The notes under the pieces were generated by a model that worked only from the letters and a program-made list of their open reading frames with translations, was not told the origin of the DNA and did not search any database. Of a DNA stretch of 64,000 nucleotides, positions 31,988 to 40,176 are shown one piece after another. The DNA comes from Erysipelotrichaceae bacterium (lineage in GTDB: Bacteria; Bacillota_I; Bacilli_A; Erysipelotrichales; Erysipelotrichaceae), in NCBI GenBank assembly GCA_017405675.1, contig JAFRAB010000025.1:1-64000 (forward strand), given 5' to 3'. Position numbers and translations under genes: made by a program. How positions within the stretch are numbered: the stretch's first letter is position 1; each line of letters opens with the position of its first letter.

Positions 31988-32653
31988 ATGCTCAGAAAAC
32001 AGTCAAAGAGATACCGTCTGGAAAGAAACAAGAAAAGCTTCAGTAAAATGAAGATAGATTACTACCGTTACGTTAAGGATTTCTATCTGGAAGACGGCCT
32101 GGCTTACATTTCCTGCAATGTCAGAGATTATCATGACATCATAGACATATATTCCGTTGATGGATATGAGTGGCTCAACGAGGACTTTGCCCGTTTTGTG
32201 GAGTCCAATGCCGAGTATATTCCGGTTGAATATCCTATCGTACTGGAAATATGCGGCAAGGAGTTTACCGATGCTCAGAAAGCCGTCATTAACGAGACGA
32301 TCCACGATTATTATGAACTGAAACTGGGAGACAAGCAGATGGACATGCAGAACAACACCAGTCAGATAATCACTTTTATGGCAATAGGAGTTATTGCCAC
32401 AGCGATAATGCTGGCACTGCAGATATGGTCGGCGGACAGTTTTATCAATGATATGATAGTTATTCTGGTATGGTTCTTCATTTGGGAACTGTGCGGTCTG
32501 ATCATCTATGACCGCAGTGACCTTAAAGAAGAAAAAATGGCAGCTGCTCAGCTGGCCAGCATTACGGTAAGATACAAGGTTGAATTCACTGATACTGCCG
32601 TCTCCGAAAAGGAAAAGGCCAGAATCTATGAAAGCATTGAAGAACAGGTCTGA
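31988..32653 (+). CDS. Two-helix membrane protein, unknown
   Basis: A 221-residue protein: a soluble, acidic N-terminal domain (about 20-115), two adjacent membrane helices (about 120-165) and a short cytoplasmic tail. Preceded by TATAAT (about 31951) and a GGGAG ribosome-binding site. No family recognised. Convergent with the ROK kinase. Confidence 0.6.
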   Translation: MLRKQSKRYRLERNKKSFSKMKIDYYRYVKDFYLEDGLAYISCNVRDYHDIIDIYSVDGYEWLNEDFARFVESNAEYIPVEYPIVLEICGKEFTDAQKAVINETIHDYYELKLGDKQMDMQNNTSQIITFMAIGVIATAIMLALQIWSADSFINDMIVILVWFFIWELCGLIIYDRSDLKEEKMAAAQLASITVRYKVEFTDTAVSEKEKARIYESIEEQV

Positions 32654-32675
32654 TTTTAAATGATTTACATGAAAT

Positions 32676-32713
32676 AAGAGCGGTCCCGCTGAGTGGAACC
32701 GCTCTTTCTTTTT
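32676..32713. terminator. Bidirectional terminator
   Basis: AAGAGCGGT/ACCGCTCTT stem, flanked by T-rich sequence on the right; it separates two convergent genes. Confidence 0.8.
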
Positions 32714-33617
32714 ATATGTTGTATAACTTGTCCCGGTAAGTAATGAAAGCACCTATCAGATTGGCATCATTTCTGAATTCACACGGAACGATCTGCATGC
32801 CGGTAAAGGTATGATGTCTTCCCTGGTAGGAATTCTTTTCAACGACGGTATAATTTTCTCTGATTTTCTCGATCAGGGCCGGCTGCCGGCTGATGCCTCC
32901 GCCGATGGCAACTTTCTCCAGATCAAGCAGCCAGTAAATGTTATACAGCTGGATCGCAATGTTCATGCTCAGTTCATCCAGAGCCGCCTGGGCAGCAGGA
33001 TCTGATGGCAGTCTTCTGAAGAATTCTCGACCGTCTATTTCCTCATCGCATCCGGTTCTCTGACGATATGATTTCAGCAGGAATGATGTCGAACACTTCT
33101 GCCCCAGGATCTTGTCATCATTGGCGTAGTCATCCGCTTCGGTATTGACGAAACTGAATTCACCGGCATTGTAGGTGGCACCTCTGACGATCTGACCGTT
33201 GATGATGAAACCGCCGCCAACGGCTGTTCCTATCACAAATACGGCAGCATTGCTGCAGCCTTTTAAAGCCCCGTAGCGGTGTTCTGCCAGTATGGCAGCT
33301 TTGGCATCGTTGTCAATGACAGCCGGACAGCCGCATTTTTCAGCAATGCACCGGGCGACATGAATATCGTGTTTGTATTTCATGGCATTGTTGCCATGGA
33401 CGGTTCCGTTTACCACATCGACCGGTCCCGGTATTGTCATGGCAATTCCTTCAACTTCATCTTTATGCTTCAGATAAACATTGCTGACCTGTTCCAGAAA
33501 ACTCTCAAAACAGTCAGTCGGAGTAGGGAACCAGCCCTTATCGGTAATGATCGTTCCGTCTTCAACGACACCGTACTTGATCTCGGTTCCTCCGGCGTCA
33601 AAAACCATTAATTTCAT
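32712..33617 (-). CDS. ROK-family sugar kinase without zinc motif
   Basis: A 301-residue ROK kinase: ATP-binding FDAGGTEIKYG at the N-terminus, catalytic DNDAKAA, and GTAVGGGFIING. The usual ROK zinc-binding Cys cluster (CxCGxxGC) is missing; its place carries KILGQKCSTSFL. It has no DNA-binding domain, so it is an enzyme rather than a repressor. Substrates in the family include glucose, N-acetylmannosamine and allose. It lies upstream of the putative Amadori island but is transcribed separately. Confidence 0.82.
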   Translation of the reverse strand: MKLMVFDAGGTEIKYGVVEDGTIITDKGWFPTPTDCFESFLEQVSNVYLKHKDEVEGIAMTIPGPVDVVNGTVHGNNAMKYKHDIHVARCIAEKCGCPAVIDNDAKAAILAEHRYGALKGCSNAAVFVIGTAVGGGFIINGQIVRGATYNAGEFSFVNTEADDYANDDKILGQKCSTSFLLKSYRQRTGCDEEIDGREFFRRLPSDPAAQAALDELSMNIAIQLYNIYWLLDLEKVAIGGGISRQPALIEKIRENYTVVEKNSYQGRHHTFTGMQIVPCEFRNDANLIGAFITYRDKLYNI

Positions 33618-33759
33618 ATAGTTGTCCTCTTATATATATGATAAATCGAGTGTGTCAGTCTTCACAAGTACAGCGCATTTTGGATCATTTAGCGAATTGA
33701 AAAAGCAGTAACAAATGTTTTATATTATAGATAGTAAAAACAATTATGAGGAAAGAAGT

Positions 33760-34488
33760 ATGGTCAAGAAGTTACTGATAGCATTTTTAGCACTGCTTCT
33801 CGTTGGTTGCAGCAGTAATGCCAAACCGACAGTTGAAAAGGCTTTTATCTTTTCAACATCAAACGTGCTTAGCAATGAAGATGCTCAGGAAGCTTATGAT
33901 TTTTTTGAAAAAACACTCAGAGAAGGGGTAAAGGAATCTGCCAGAGTAGAATCATACAGCAGTGAATACCAGATCCCGGTCTTTTTTGTGGTAAATAACA
34001 AGGAAAAGAGCTTTCAGTTCCAGCTGAAGTATATGATTGTCGTAGATGATAAGCATCAGATCACAGGTCGCTACCTGATCGATGATGATTACTATATAGA
34101 TGTTTTTTACCCATATATATCCAGACTGTTTGATAAATACGGTCCTACTTTCGTGCAGATCCTTAATGTTGAATTTGTTGATACCAAGATAAAGATAACC
34201 GCAAAGGACTGGGAAAAGGAATTTGCTGCTAAAGAGACCTGGGGCCTGTTCAGCGTGACGGAACTCATCAGTCTGAAGTACAGTGCTGCCGAAATATATT
34301 ACGGTACTTATGAAAATGCCAGATATATTCTGGAAATCGATGACGGCAACGTTAAGGAAACAGTGTATTTCATTGATAACTATGCCATCATCAAAGACCG
34401 CAGGATCGAAATACCTGCCTATATTGATATAGATTCTATTTTTGAAGAAATCAATTGGGATTACACCCAGGATGAGTGGAGCGATTAA
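33760..34488 (+). CDS. Lipoprotein of unknown function
   Basis: A 242-residue protein with a lipoprotein signal peptide (lipobox VGC, Cys16). It starts at ATG 33760 after GAGGAAAG; the longer frame from 33715 has no ribosome-binding site. A TATTAT box is present near 33723. The mature part is acidic and aromatic with no recognised family. Terminator follows. Confidence 0.65.
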   Translation: MVKKLLIAFLALLLVGCSSNAKPTVEKAFIFSTSNVLSNEDAQEAYDFFEKTLREGVKESARVESYSSEYQIPVFFVVNNKEKSFQFQLKYMIVVDDKHQITGRYLIDDDYYIDVFYPYISRLFDKYGPTFVQILNVEFVDTKIKITAKDWEKEFAAKETWGLFSVTELISLKYSAAEIYYGTYENARYILEIDDGNVKETVYFIDNYAIIKDRRIEIPAYIDIDSIFEEINWDYTQDEWSD

Positions 34489-34496
34489 TGAAGATT

Positions 34497-34526
34497 AAAT
34501 CCAGGCGGAATGAGCCTGGATTTTTA
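34497..34526. terminator. Bidirectional terminator
   Basis: AAATCCAGGC, loop, GCCTGGATTTTT between convergent lipoprotein and GDPD genes. Confidence 0.85.
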
Positions 34527-34530
34527 TATG

Positions 34531-35355
34531 TCAGTCACGAGGTGTGACATCTGACGGTATGAATGAATCGAAGATGACCTGCTGATAATACCTGCGGGCA
34601 TAGGCCAGGTCTTTTTCACTCTGGACCGTCCAGGCCACACATTCAGCTCTGAATAGTTTTGAACAGAGCACAAATGAGAGATTAAACGGACTGTGAACAT
34701 GATAGGCAATGAAGTCAGGTCTGGTCACTACGTTTGTCAGCATATTGGTACAGGCAAACTTTATGATGAAAGGATACTTATTGTTTTCGTCACCGACCAT
34801 GTTGTAAGCCAGCTGACCGCGTATTATTTCCGGATGTTTTTCCCTGAGGTATTTTACGACCAGAGGATTAAAGGATTCCATGATGTAGGTATAATCGTAA
34901 TTCTTCATCAGCTGAACTGTTTCCTCGCAGGTCCTGATGGCATCGCCCTCCGGTTTGATTTCTATTATCAGCGGTGTGTCAGGTTTCAGAACAGCCAGTA
35001 CCTCTTCAAACAAAGGTATTTTTTCTTCGGTATTCAGGAGAGGGTACTGCAATAACTCATCGTAGGTGCATTCAGTCAGGACCTTGTCAACACCGCACAT
35101 TCTTTCCAGACTGTGATCATGGAAGACGACCAGCCTGCCATCTCTGGTCAGCTGTACATCAAGTTCCGTTCCCATATTGTTTCTGACAGTCTTGCGGAAA
35201 GCCGGAAGACTGTTTTCCGGAATGGATCTGTTGTCATAGAAACCGCGATGAGTGATGTATACTTCTTCAAATGGTTTCATCTGCGCTTTTCGTGTCTGGC
35301 TGCCGGGTTTTATCAGAAACAGATATACTAATATAATGATAGAAATTAATAACAT
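34531..35355 (-). CDS. Glycerophosphodiester phosphodiesterase family protein
   Basis: A 274-residue GDPD protein with an N-terminal hydrophobic anchor (about 1-17). Catalytic landmarks are HRGFYDNRSIPENSL, ELDVQLTRDGRLVVFHDHSL and LIIEIKPEG. It hydrolyses glycerophosphodiesters to glycerol-3-phosphate and an alcohol. It lies 8 nt downstream of the GntR gene on the same strand, so it is probably controlled with the regulator. Confidence 0.88.
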   Translation of the reverse strand: MLLISIIILVYLFLIKPGSQTRKAQMKPFEEVYITHRGFYDNRSIPENSLPAFRKTVRNNMGTELDVQLTRDGRLVVFHDHSLERMCGVDKVLTECTYDELLQYPLLNTEEKIPLFEEVLAVLKPDTPLIIEIKPEGDAIRTCEETVQLMKNYDYTYIMESFNPLVVKYLREKHPEIIRGQLAYNMVGDENNKYPFIIKFACTNMLTNVVTRPDFIAYHVHSPFNLSFVLCSKLFRAECVAWTVQSEKDLAYARRYYQQVIFDSFIPSDVTPRD

Positions 35356-35363
35356 ATTAACCC

Positions 35364-36071
35364 CTAGTTGAAAGTATATGAATATGAATCGCCGTTATAA
35401 TATGTTCTGGAATATTCAAACGGGATCTGTCTGTTGTTGATAGTCGTATAGGTGACGTGAGCAGAACAGAGAAGGGCAGCGTTCTCTATCTGCAGCAGTT
35501 CCTTCTGTTCAGCAGTGGGCAGGTGAGCACTCAGCTCCATTTCCTTGGCTACACGTCTGATGCCTATGGAGTCCAGATACTCATAGAAAGAAGTGTCCAG
35601 GCTGGAAATGTCAATGGCCGGTACCGCTTTGGCACTGACATAGTTATATGTTATGGCAATAGGTATATTGTTGCCGGTACGCAGTCTGACAAAGTAATGG
35701 ATCATATCGTCATCTTTGAGTTTCAGCTTATCTTTTATTTCCGGTAATTTACCCGCTTTGATCACTTCGTATGACACCAGCTGGGAACCGGCATGAAGAC
35801 CTATCATCTTCATATCTTCGGTAAAACTTGTTATATTAACGCTTGGCTTATGAACAACCGGGGCACTGACAAAACTGCCTCGGCCCGGGGTCCTTTTAAT
35901 ATATCCGCTGTCCTGAAGGTGATTGAGGGCCTTGTTGATGGTCATGCGGGAAAAGGAAAACATCTGGCTGAGCCGTTCCTCAGTCATGATCTGATCGCCG
36001 GCTTTCAGTTCCCCGGAATCAATCAATTTAAGTATGTAGTTTTCTATTATTCTGTATTTTGCCTGTGGCAT
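35364..36071 (-). CDS. GntR/HutC-type regulator with UTRA domain
   Basis: A 235-residue repressor: N-terminal winged helix (about 8-68, with SRMTINKALNHLQDSGYIKRTPGRGSFVS) and a C-terminal UTRA ligand-binding domain (from about 80) that in this family senses sugar phosphates or amino compounds. It is transcribed divergently from the PTS operon. Palindromes TTGTATATACAA overlap both promoters, the form expected for HutC-type operators, so autoregulation and control of the PTS operon are likely. Resembles FrlR/TreR-class regulators. Confidence 0.88.
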   Translation of the reverse strand: MPQAKYRIIENYILKLIDSGELKAGDQIMTEERLSQMFSFSRMTINKALNHLQDSGYIKRTPGRGSFVSAPVVHKPSVNITSFTEDMKMIGLHAGSQLVSYEVIKAGKLPEIKDKLKLKDDDMIHYFVRLRTGNNIPIAITYNYVSAKAVPAIDISSLDTSFYEYLDSIGIRRVAKEMELSAHLPTAEQKELLQIENAALLCSAHVTYTTINNRQIPFEYSRTYYNGDSYSYTFN

Positions 36072-36086
36072 GTTTTATACCTCTTA

Positions 36087-36098
36087 TTGTATATATTA
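36087..36098. promoter_or_regulatory. Degenerate UTRA operator over GntR -10
   Basis: TTGTATATATTA, nine of twelve bases like the palindrome. It overlaps the minus-strand TATAAT (36100-36095) of the regulator gene. Confidence 0.45.
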
Positions 36099-36123
36099 TA
36101 TTTCATATAAAACTATTTGTATA
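36095..36123 (-). promoter_or_regulatory. Promoter of the GntR gene
   Basis: Minus strand TATACA (36123-36118), 17-nt spacer, TATAAT (36100-36095). The operator at 36117-36128 covers the -35. Confidence 0.6.
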
Positions 36124-36128
36124 TACAA
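36117..36128. promoter_or_regulatory. Operator TTGTATATACAA
   Basis: A perfect 12-bp palindrome in the GntR/PTS divergent region, centred 44 bp from the copy at 36161. Confidence 0.7.
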
Positions 36129-36153
36129 TTAAAATATTGGGAAAACGTATTTC

Positions 36154-36182
36154 TTTACAATTGTATATACAGTAAATATAAT
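36154..36182 (+). promoter_or_regulatory. PTS-operon promoter with operator in spacer
   Basis: TTTACA (36154-36159), 17-nt spacer, TATAAT (36177-36182). The operator TTGTATATACAG (36161-36172) lies wholly within the spacer, so repressor binding would block RNA polymerase. Confidence 0.65.
36161..36172. promoter_or_regulatory. Operator TTGTATATACAG
   Basis: Eleven of twelve bases match the palindrome at 36117. It is located between the -35 and -10 boxes of the PTS promoter. Confidence 0.65.
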
Positions 36183-36258
36183 AGAGATAGATTAAACTGT
36201 TCGATTAGTAAAACAAACAAAAAGTGATTTTCGATTAAAAAAAGGACATTATTTGTGT

Positions 36259-36287
36259 TTTTTCTATACGTATTCTGGTGATATTAT
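36259..36287 (+). promoter_or_regulatory. Second candidate promoter, extended -10
   Basis: TGATATTAT (extended -10, TATTAT at 36282-36287) with a poor -35. It would give a leader of about 97 nt to the EIIC gene and lies downstream of the operators. Confidence 0.4.
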
Positions 36288-36322
36288 AGAGACAGAAAAA
36301 GCCATTATAATCTGGGTTTTAA

Positions 36323-36349
36323 CAGTGGTTTGGCCGTGGAAAACCACTG
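36323..36349 (+). other. 9-bp hairpin in PTS leader
   Basis: CAGTGGTTT, nine-base loop, AAACCACTG in the untranslated leader, without a T-run. Possibly an RNA stability or regulatory structure. The rest of the 319-nt gap (36072-36390) holds the operators and promoters listed. Confidence 0.5.
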
Positions 36350-36390
36350 AGAAACATAACAAGTAATATTGAATAGAAGGAGAAAGAAAA

Positions 36391-37176
36391 ATGAGTTTTA
36401 TTCAAATGGTGCTGCTGGCAGCTGCTTGTGCCTTCTGTCGTATGGAAGGCGGCTGGTTTGGTGAATGTAAGTTCCGTCAGCCAATCTGCACAAGCTTCTT
36501 CGTCGGCTTAATCTTAGGAAACATTCCTGAAGCATTAAAGATCGGTGCTCAGTTCGAGATGATCTGGATGGGTACTGCAGGTATCGGTCCAGTTGCTCAC
36601 CTTGACGTAACAACAGGTGGTTTCTTAGGAACAGTTATCGCTTTAGTATCCGGACAGGGTTTCGAAGCTGCAATGTTATTCGCATTACCTGCTTCAATGA
36701 TCATGCAGTTTGCTGAAAGCGTTTGGAACACAGCATTCGGTTACTTTGATGTTAAGATTGACAATGATGTAGCAAACGGCGTCTACAACAAAGTGTTCTC
36801 AACATTCATGTTCGCAGCTGTATTAAGAGTATTAGTAGAATTCGCTATCGTATTAGCATTCTTACTGGCTTCTAATGCAATTTCTGCAGCTATCAGCAAT
36901 GGCTTCCCAGCATGGCTGGAAAACGGCTTAGGCGGCGCTGGACAGTTACTGTCTTCTTATGGTTTCGCTATGCTGTTATCTATCATGATGGAAACAGAAC
37001 TGATTCCATTCTTCATCATTGGTTACACTCTGGCAGCATTCGCTGGTGGAGCATACAACATGATCGGTATCGGTGCTATCGGCCTGTCACTTGCATGGAT
37101 CTACTACATTCTTGCTAATAAGTTCGGTGGTAAGCAGGTTGTTACTGCTGCTGCAGCCGATGAATGGGAGGACTAA
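36391..37176 (+). CDS. PTS Man-family IIC component
   Basis: A 261-residue membrane component IIC of a mannose/sorbose-family PTS (ManY-like). Landmarks are AFCRMEGGWFGE, IGAQFEMIWMGTAGIGPVAHLD and several hydrophobic segments. With IID it forms the translocation channel. First gene of the operon IIC-IID-IIB-SIS-IIA, with AGAAGGAG before the ATG. Its codon bias (TTA, GCA, ACA) resembles that of gap, which points to high expression. Confidence 0.93.
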   Translation: MSFIQMVLLAAACAFCRMEGGWFGECKFRQPICTSFFVGLILGNIPEALKIGAQFEMIWMGTAGIGPVAHLDVTTGGFLGTVIALVSGQGFEAAMLFALPASMIMQFAESVWNTAFGYFDVKIDNDVANGVYNKVFSTFMFAAVLRVLVEFAIVLAFLLASNAISAAISNGFPAWLENGLGGAGQLLSSYGFAMLLSIMMETELIPFFIIGYTLAAFAGGAYNMIGIGAIGLSLAWIYYILANKFGGKQVVTAAAADEWED

Positions 37177-37178
37177 TT

Positions 37179-38003
37179 ATGACTGAATATGTAAGCAAAA
37201 AGAACAACATTACCAAGAAGGACTTTACTAAGGTCTTCTGGTTATCATTCTTAATGCAGGCAAACTTCACTTACATGAAGATGCAGGGCGTAGGCTTCTG
37301 TGTTGCAATTCAGCACGTATTAAGAAAGATCTGGACTGATGATGCTGACTATCAGAAGGCATTACAGAGACACCTGGCTCCGTTCAACATGACAGTTGCA
37401 CCTGCTCCATTAATCATGGGTATTGCAATTGCTATGGAAGAACAGGCTAAGGAAGAGGAAGACTATGACTTCGAAGCTATCAACGCCGTTAAGGTCGCTC
37501 TGATGGGCCCATTAAGTGGTGTTGGTGACGCATTCTTCTGGGGCATTATCAAGTTATTAGCTTCTGGCTTAGCATTAGGCTTTGCTCAGCAGGGTAACCC
37601 AGTCGCTCCATTCGTACTGCTCGCAGTCTTCAATATTCCTAACTTCTTAACAAGATGGTATACATTACAGATCGGTTATGAAAGAGGACAGGAATTCCTG
37701 GGCGAACTGGAAACAAGCGGTAAATTACAGCTGATCACATACTGCGCTGGTATCTTAGGTATGGTATCTGCAGGTTGTATGATCGCTCTGTGGTGCGGCG
37801 TTTCTTGCCCATTAACATTCACAGTAAGTGGACAGGAATTCGTAATTCAGGAAACATTGGATTCAATCTTCCCTAAATTATTACCATTAGTATGTGTATT
37901 AATCGGTTACAGCCTGATCAAGAAGGGCTGGAGCTCAGGTAAGATTACTCTGGTTCTTGCATTAATCGGATTCGTTCTTGGAATGTTAAGAATTGTTGGC
38001 TAA
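37179..38003 (+). CDS. PTS Man-family IID component
   Basis: A 274-residue IID (ManZ-like) membrane component. It has FMQANFTYMKMQGVGFC-type N-terminal residues, VKVALMGPLSGVGDAFFWG (a family hallmark) and C-terminal helices. I chose ATG 37179, 7 nt after GGGAGG; it starts 2 nt after the IIC stop. Partner of IIC. Confidence 0.93.
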   Translation: MTEYVSKKNNITKKDFTKVFWLSFLMQANFTYMKMQGVGFCVAIQHVLRKIWTDDADYQKALQRHLAPFNMTVAPAPLIMGIAIAMEEQAKEEEDYDFEAINAVKVALMGPLSGVGDAFFWGIIKLLASGLALGFAQQGNPVAPFVLLAVFNIPNFLTRWYTLQIGYERGQEFLGELETSGKLQLITYCAGILGMVSAGCMIALWCGVSCPLTFTVSGQEFVIQETLDSIFPKLLPLVCVLIGYSLIKKGWSSGKITLVLALIGFVLGMLRIVG

Positions 38004-38037
38004 TCTAAATTAAAAATTTTCTAGAAAGGTAAATAGT

Positions 38038-38520
38038 ATGATTCATCAGTATAAAGTTGACGACCGTCTGATTCATGGCATGGTCTACATGACATGGTTC
38101 CCAAAATTTAAAATTAACCGTGCTATCATCGTTGATGATAACATTGCAGTAAATGAGACAAGAAAAATGGCTTTACGCTTAGGCATGCCTCAGTCTGCAA
38201 AACTGGTTATCTGGCCTGTTGACAAGGCAGCTGAAAAGCTTAATGCCGGTGTTGACCAGGGCAGTAACGTTATCGTGATCGTCAATTCACCAGTTTGGTT
38301 ACTGGGATTAATGGACAAAGGTATTGAAATCAAGGAAGTTTGCTGCGGCAACTGTTCCGATAACGGAGTTGACTCCGTACAGATATCCGGAACATTATAT
38401 GCCAGCAAAGCTGACCTGGCTGCTTATAAGGAAATGGTTAACCGCGGAGTCAGATTCTATTGGCAGACAACACCTGAAGTAGTTCCAGAAGAATTAAACG
38501 AAAAACTGAAGAAGCTCTAA
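38038..38520 (+). CDS. PTS Man-family IIB component
   Basis: A 160-residue IIB of the sorbose/mannose type. VDDRLIHGMVYMTW places the phosphorylated His at residue 13 and is followed by the family's IIVDDNIA segment. It accepts phosphate from IIA and passes it to the incoming sugar. Preceded by AGAAAGG. Confidence 0.93.
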   Translation: MIHQYKVDDRLIHGMVYMTWFPKFKINRAIIVDDNIAVNETRKMALRLGMPQSAKLVIWPVDKAAEKLNAGVDQGSNVIVIVNSPVWLLGLMDKGIEIKEVCCGNCSDNGVDSVQISGTLYASKADLAAYKEMVNRGVRFYWQTTPEVVPEELNEKLKKL

Positions 38521-38538
38521 GCAGTGGAGGTAGGTATT

Positions 38539-39642
38539 ATGAGAAGTGAACAGCCAACTGTTCTGGGATATATGAAATCCCAGCCAGAAGTGTTAGACAG
38601 AACATATCGTAACAAGGAAACTTTTGTAAAGCCATTTGTTGATTATTGTCAGGAAAAGGACATTAAGAAGATAATCTTCTTTGGCTCAGGCACTTCTTAT
38701 AATGTGTCCAACATTGCCGCATATTATTTCAAACATATGGTTGGAATTGATGCCGAGGCTCAGTATCCTACTGTATATCGGTATTATGAAGAAGCTAACA
38801 GAAATCAGTATGTCCGTAACGATCAGATACTGTGTGTAGGCATATCACAGTCTGGGACATCAATTTCAACCGTAAATATGTTGGAAAAAGCTAGAGGCGA
38901 AGGCTTCTCAACTTTAGCAATTACATCCAATCTGGAAAGCGAACTGACAAAACATGTTGATGTTGTCTGTGAACTGCTGGTTGGGCCGGAATTAACACCA
39001 CCGGAAACAAAGGGTTACACTACTTCCCTTATGAGTGTCTATCTCTGGGCACTCGAGCTTTCGAGAGTACGCGGTACATATTCTGAAGAAGAGTATCAGA
39101 AAGCATGTAAGGATCTGGAAAAACTGATCAGTGATTTTGATGAAGTTGTAAAGCAGAGTGAAGCATGGTACGACAGTGTAAGACCTACGATTCTTAACAG
39201 TGACCGTATCTATGTCTTAGGCTATGGCATTGACTACGGCTCAATGCTTGAAGGCTGGCTGAAGATCTCAGAAATGCTCCGTTATCCGACTGTAGGATAT
39301 GAGCTTGAGGAATTCATGCACGGTGCTACAACTACATTAAAGGGTAATGTAACAATTATCATCATTGGAAGTGAAGAAAGAGAGCTCGAAAGAATGCATG
39401 TCATCCGCAAGGCTTTCCAGAAGTACACTGAAAGAGTACATGTTATTTCCTGCGGTGATTTTGTCAGAGATGTTACGGAAAAGGACATTGTCTTTAAGGA
39501 ACATTACAACAAGTATATCGCTCCATTAGCATATACCGTGCCGATGCAGTTTGTAGCGGCAAAGGGAGCGAAGGAAATCGGTATTGACACAAATATCTGG
39601 CCATTTACGGAAGTAAGCGGTCACTTACAGGAGGAAGAATGA
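38539..39642 (+). CDS. SIS-domain sugar-phosphate deglycase/isomerase-like protein (1)
   Basis: A 367-residue double-SIS protein like the isomerase half of GlmS and the FrlB/GfrE deglycases. It has FFGSGTSYN, CVGISQSGTSIST, PETKGYTT and YELEEFMHG. Placed inside the PTS operon between IIB and IIA, it probably converts the phosphorylated substrate, by analogy with gfr operons to a sugar-6-phosphate plus a free amine such as lysine. I chose ATG 38539 over an in-frame GTG 15 nt upstream because the GGAGG ribosome-binding site lies between them. It overlaps the IIA gene by 4 nt. Confidence 0.82.
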   Translation: MRSEQPTVLGYMKSQPEVLDRTYRNKETFVKPFVDYCQEKDIKKIIFFGSGTSYNVSNIAAYYFKHMVGIDAEAQYPTVYRYYEEANRNQYVRNDQILCVGISQSGTSISTVNMLEKARGEGFSTLAITSNLESELTKHVDVVCELLVGPELTPPETKGYTTSLMSVYLWALELSRVRGTYSEEEYQKACKDLEKLISDFDEVVKQSEAWYDSVRPTILNSDRIYVLGYGIDYGSMLEGWLKISEMLRYPTVGYELEEFMHGATTTLKGNVTIIIIGSEERELERMHVIRKAFQKYTERVHVISCGDFVRDVTEKDIVFKEHYNKYIAPLAYTVPMQFVAAKGAKEIGIDTNIWPFTEVSGHLQEEE

Positions 39643-40067
39643 TAGGTTTAATCGTAACCGGACATGGGCATTTTGCTACAGGTCTGACATCAGCAGTTAC
39701 TCTGGTAACTGGTATTCAGGATGGCATCATTGCATGTGATTTTGATGATGCATCTGCTTTCAATTCCATCAGAACCAAATTGGAAAACGCTGTTGAAGCA
39801 CTCAAGGATTATGATGCAGTTGTAATTTTCTGTGACTTATTCAGCGGCACACCATTTAACCAGGCTCTGGATATGAAGGTAAGTACCGGAAATGAAAAAA
39901 TCAATATCGTATATGGAGTTAACCTTCCATTACTGATTGAAGCAGCACTTGCCGCCAGCAACGAGGGAACCCTCGAAGATATTCTCGGCAAAGTAGACAC
40001 GGCCAAGCAGTACAGCATGGGCGTTGTCGCAAATCAGGCTGCGAATGAAGACGAAGACGACTTTTAA
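39639..40067 (+). CDS. PTS Man-family IIA component
   Basis: A 142-residue IIA (ManX/AgaF-like). LIVTGHGHFATG places the phosphoacceptor His at residue 9, and VVIFCDLFSGTPFN is a family block. It takes phosphate from HPr. Translation is coupled to the preceding SIS gene (ATGA overlap). A terminator follows. Confidence 0.93.
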   Translation: MIGLIVTGHGHFATGLTSAVTLVTGIQDGIIACDFDDASAFNSIRTKLENAVEALKDYDAVVIFCDLFSGTPFNQALDMKVSTGNEKINIVYGVNLPLLIEAALAASNEGTLEDILGKVDTAKQYSMGVVANQAANEDEDDF

Positions 40068-40074
40068 ATAACAT

Positions 40075-40098
40075 AAAAAAGGGAGATATCCCTTTTTA
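40075..40098 (+). terminator. Intrinsic terminator inside PTS operon
   Basis: AAAAGGGA, GATA loop, TCCCTTTTT between IIA and the second SIS gene. It probably lowers or separates expression of the latter. Confidence 0.8.
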
Positions 40099-40176
40099 TG
40101 AGACCTAAAAGTGCATATATTCTGATAAAAAATGGGTTATTTATAACGAAAAAATAGAAATAGGAGACATGAGATT

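Noticed and set aside
36135..36155. CRE-like catabolite element near the PTS promoter
   Set aside because: The sequence GGGAAAACGTATTTC has the CG core shifted relative to the consensus.
36301..36360. Sigma-54 (-24/-12) promoter for the Man-family PTS
   Set aside because: No TGGC-N-TGC pair with correct spacing and no LevR-type activator. Normal promoters with a GntR operator are present.
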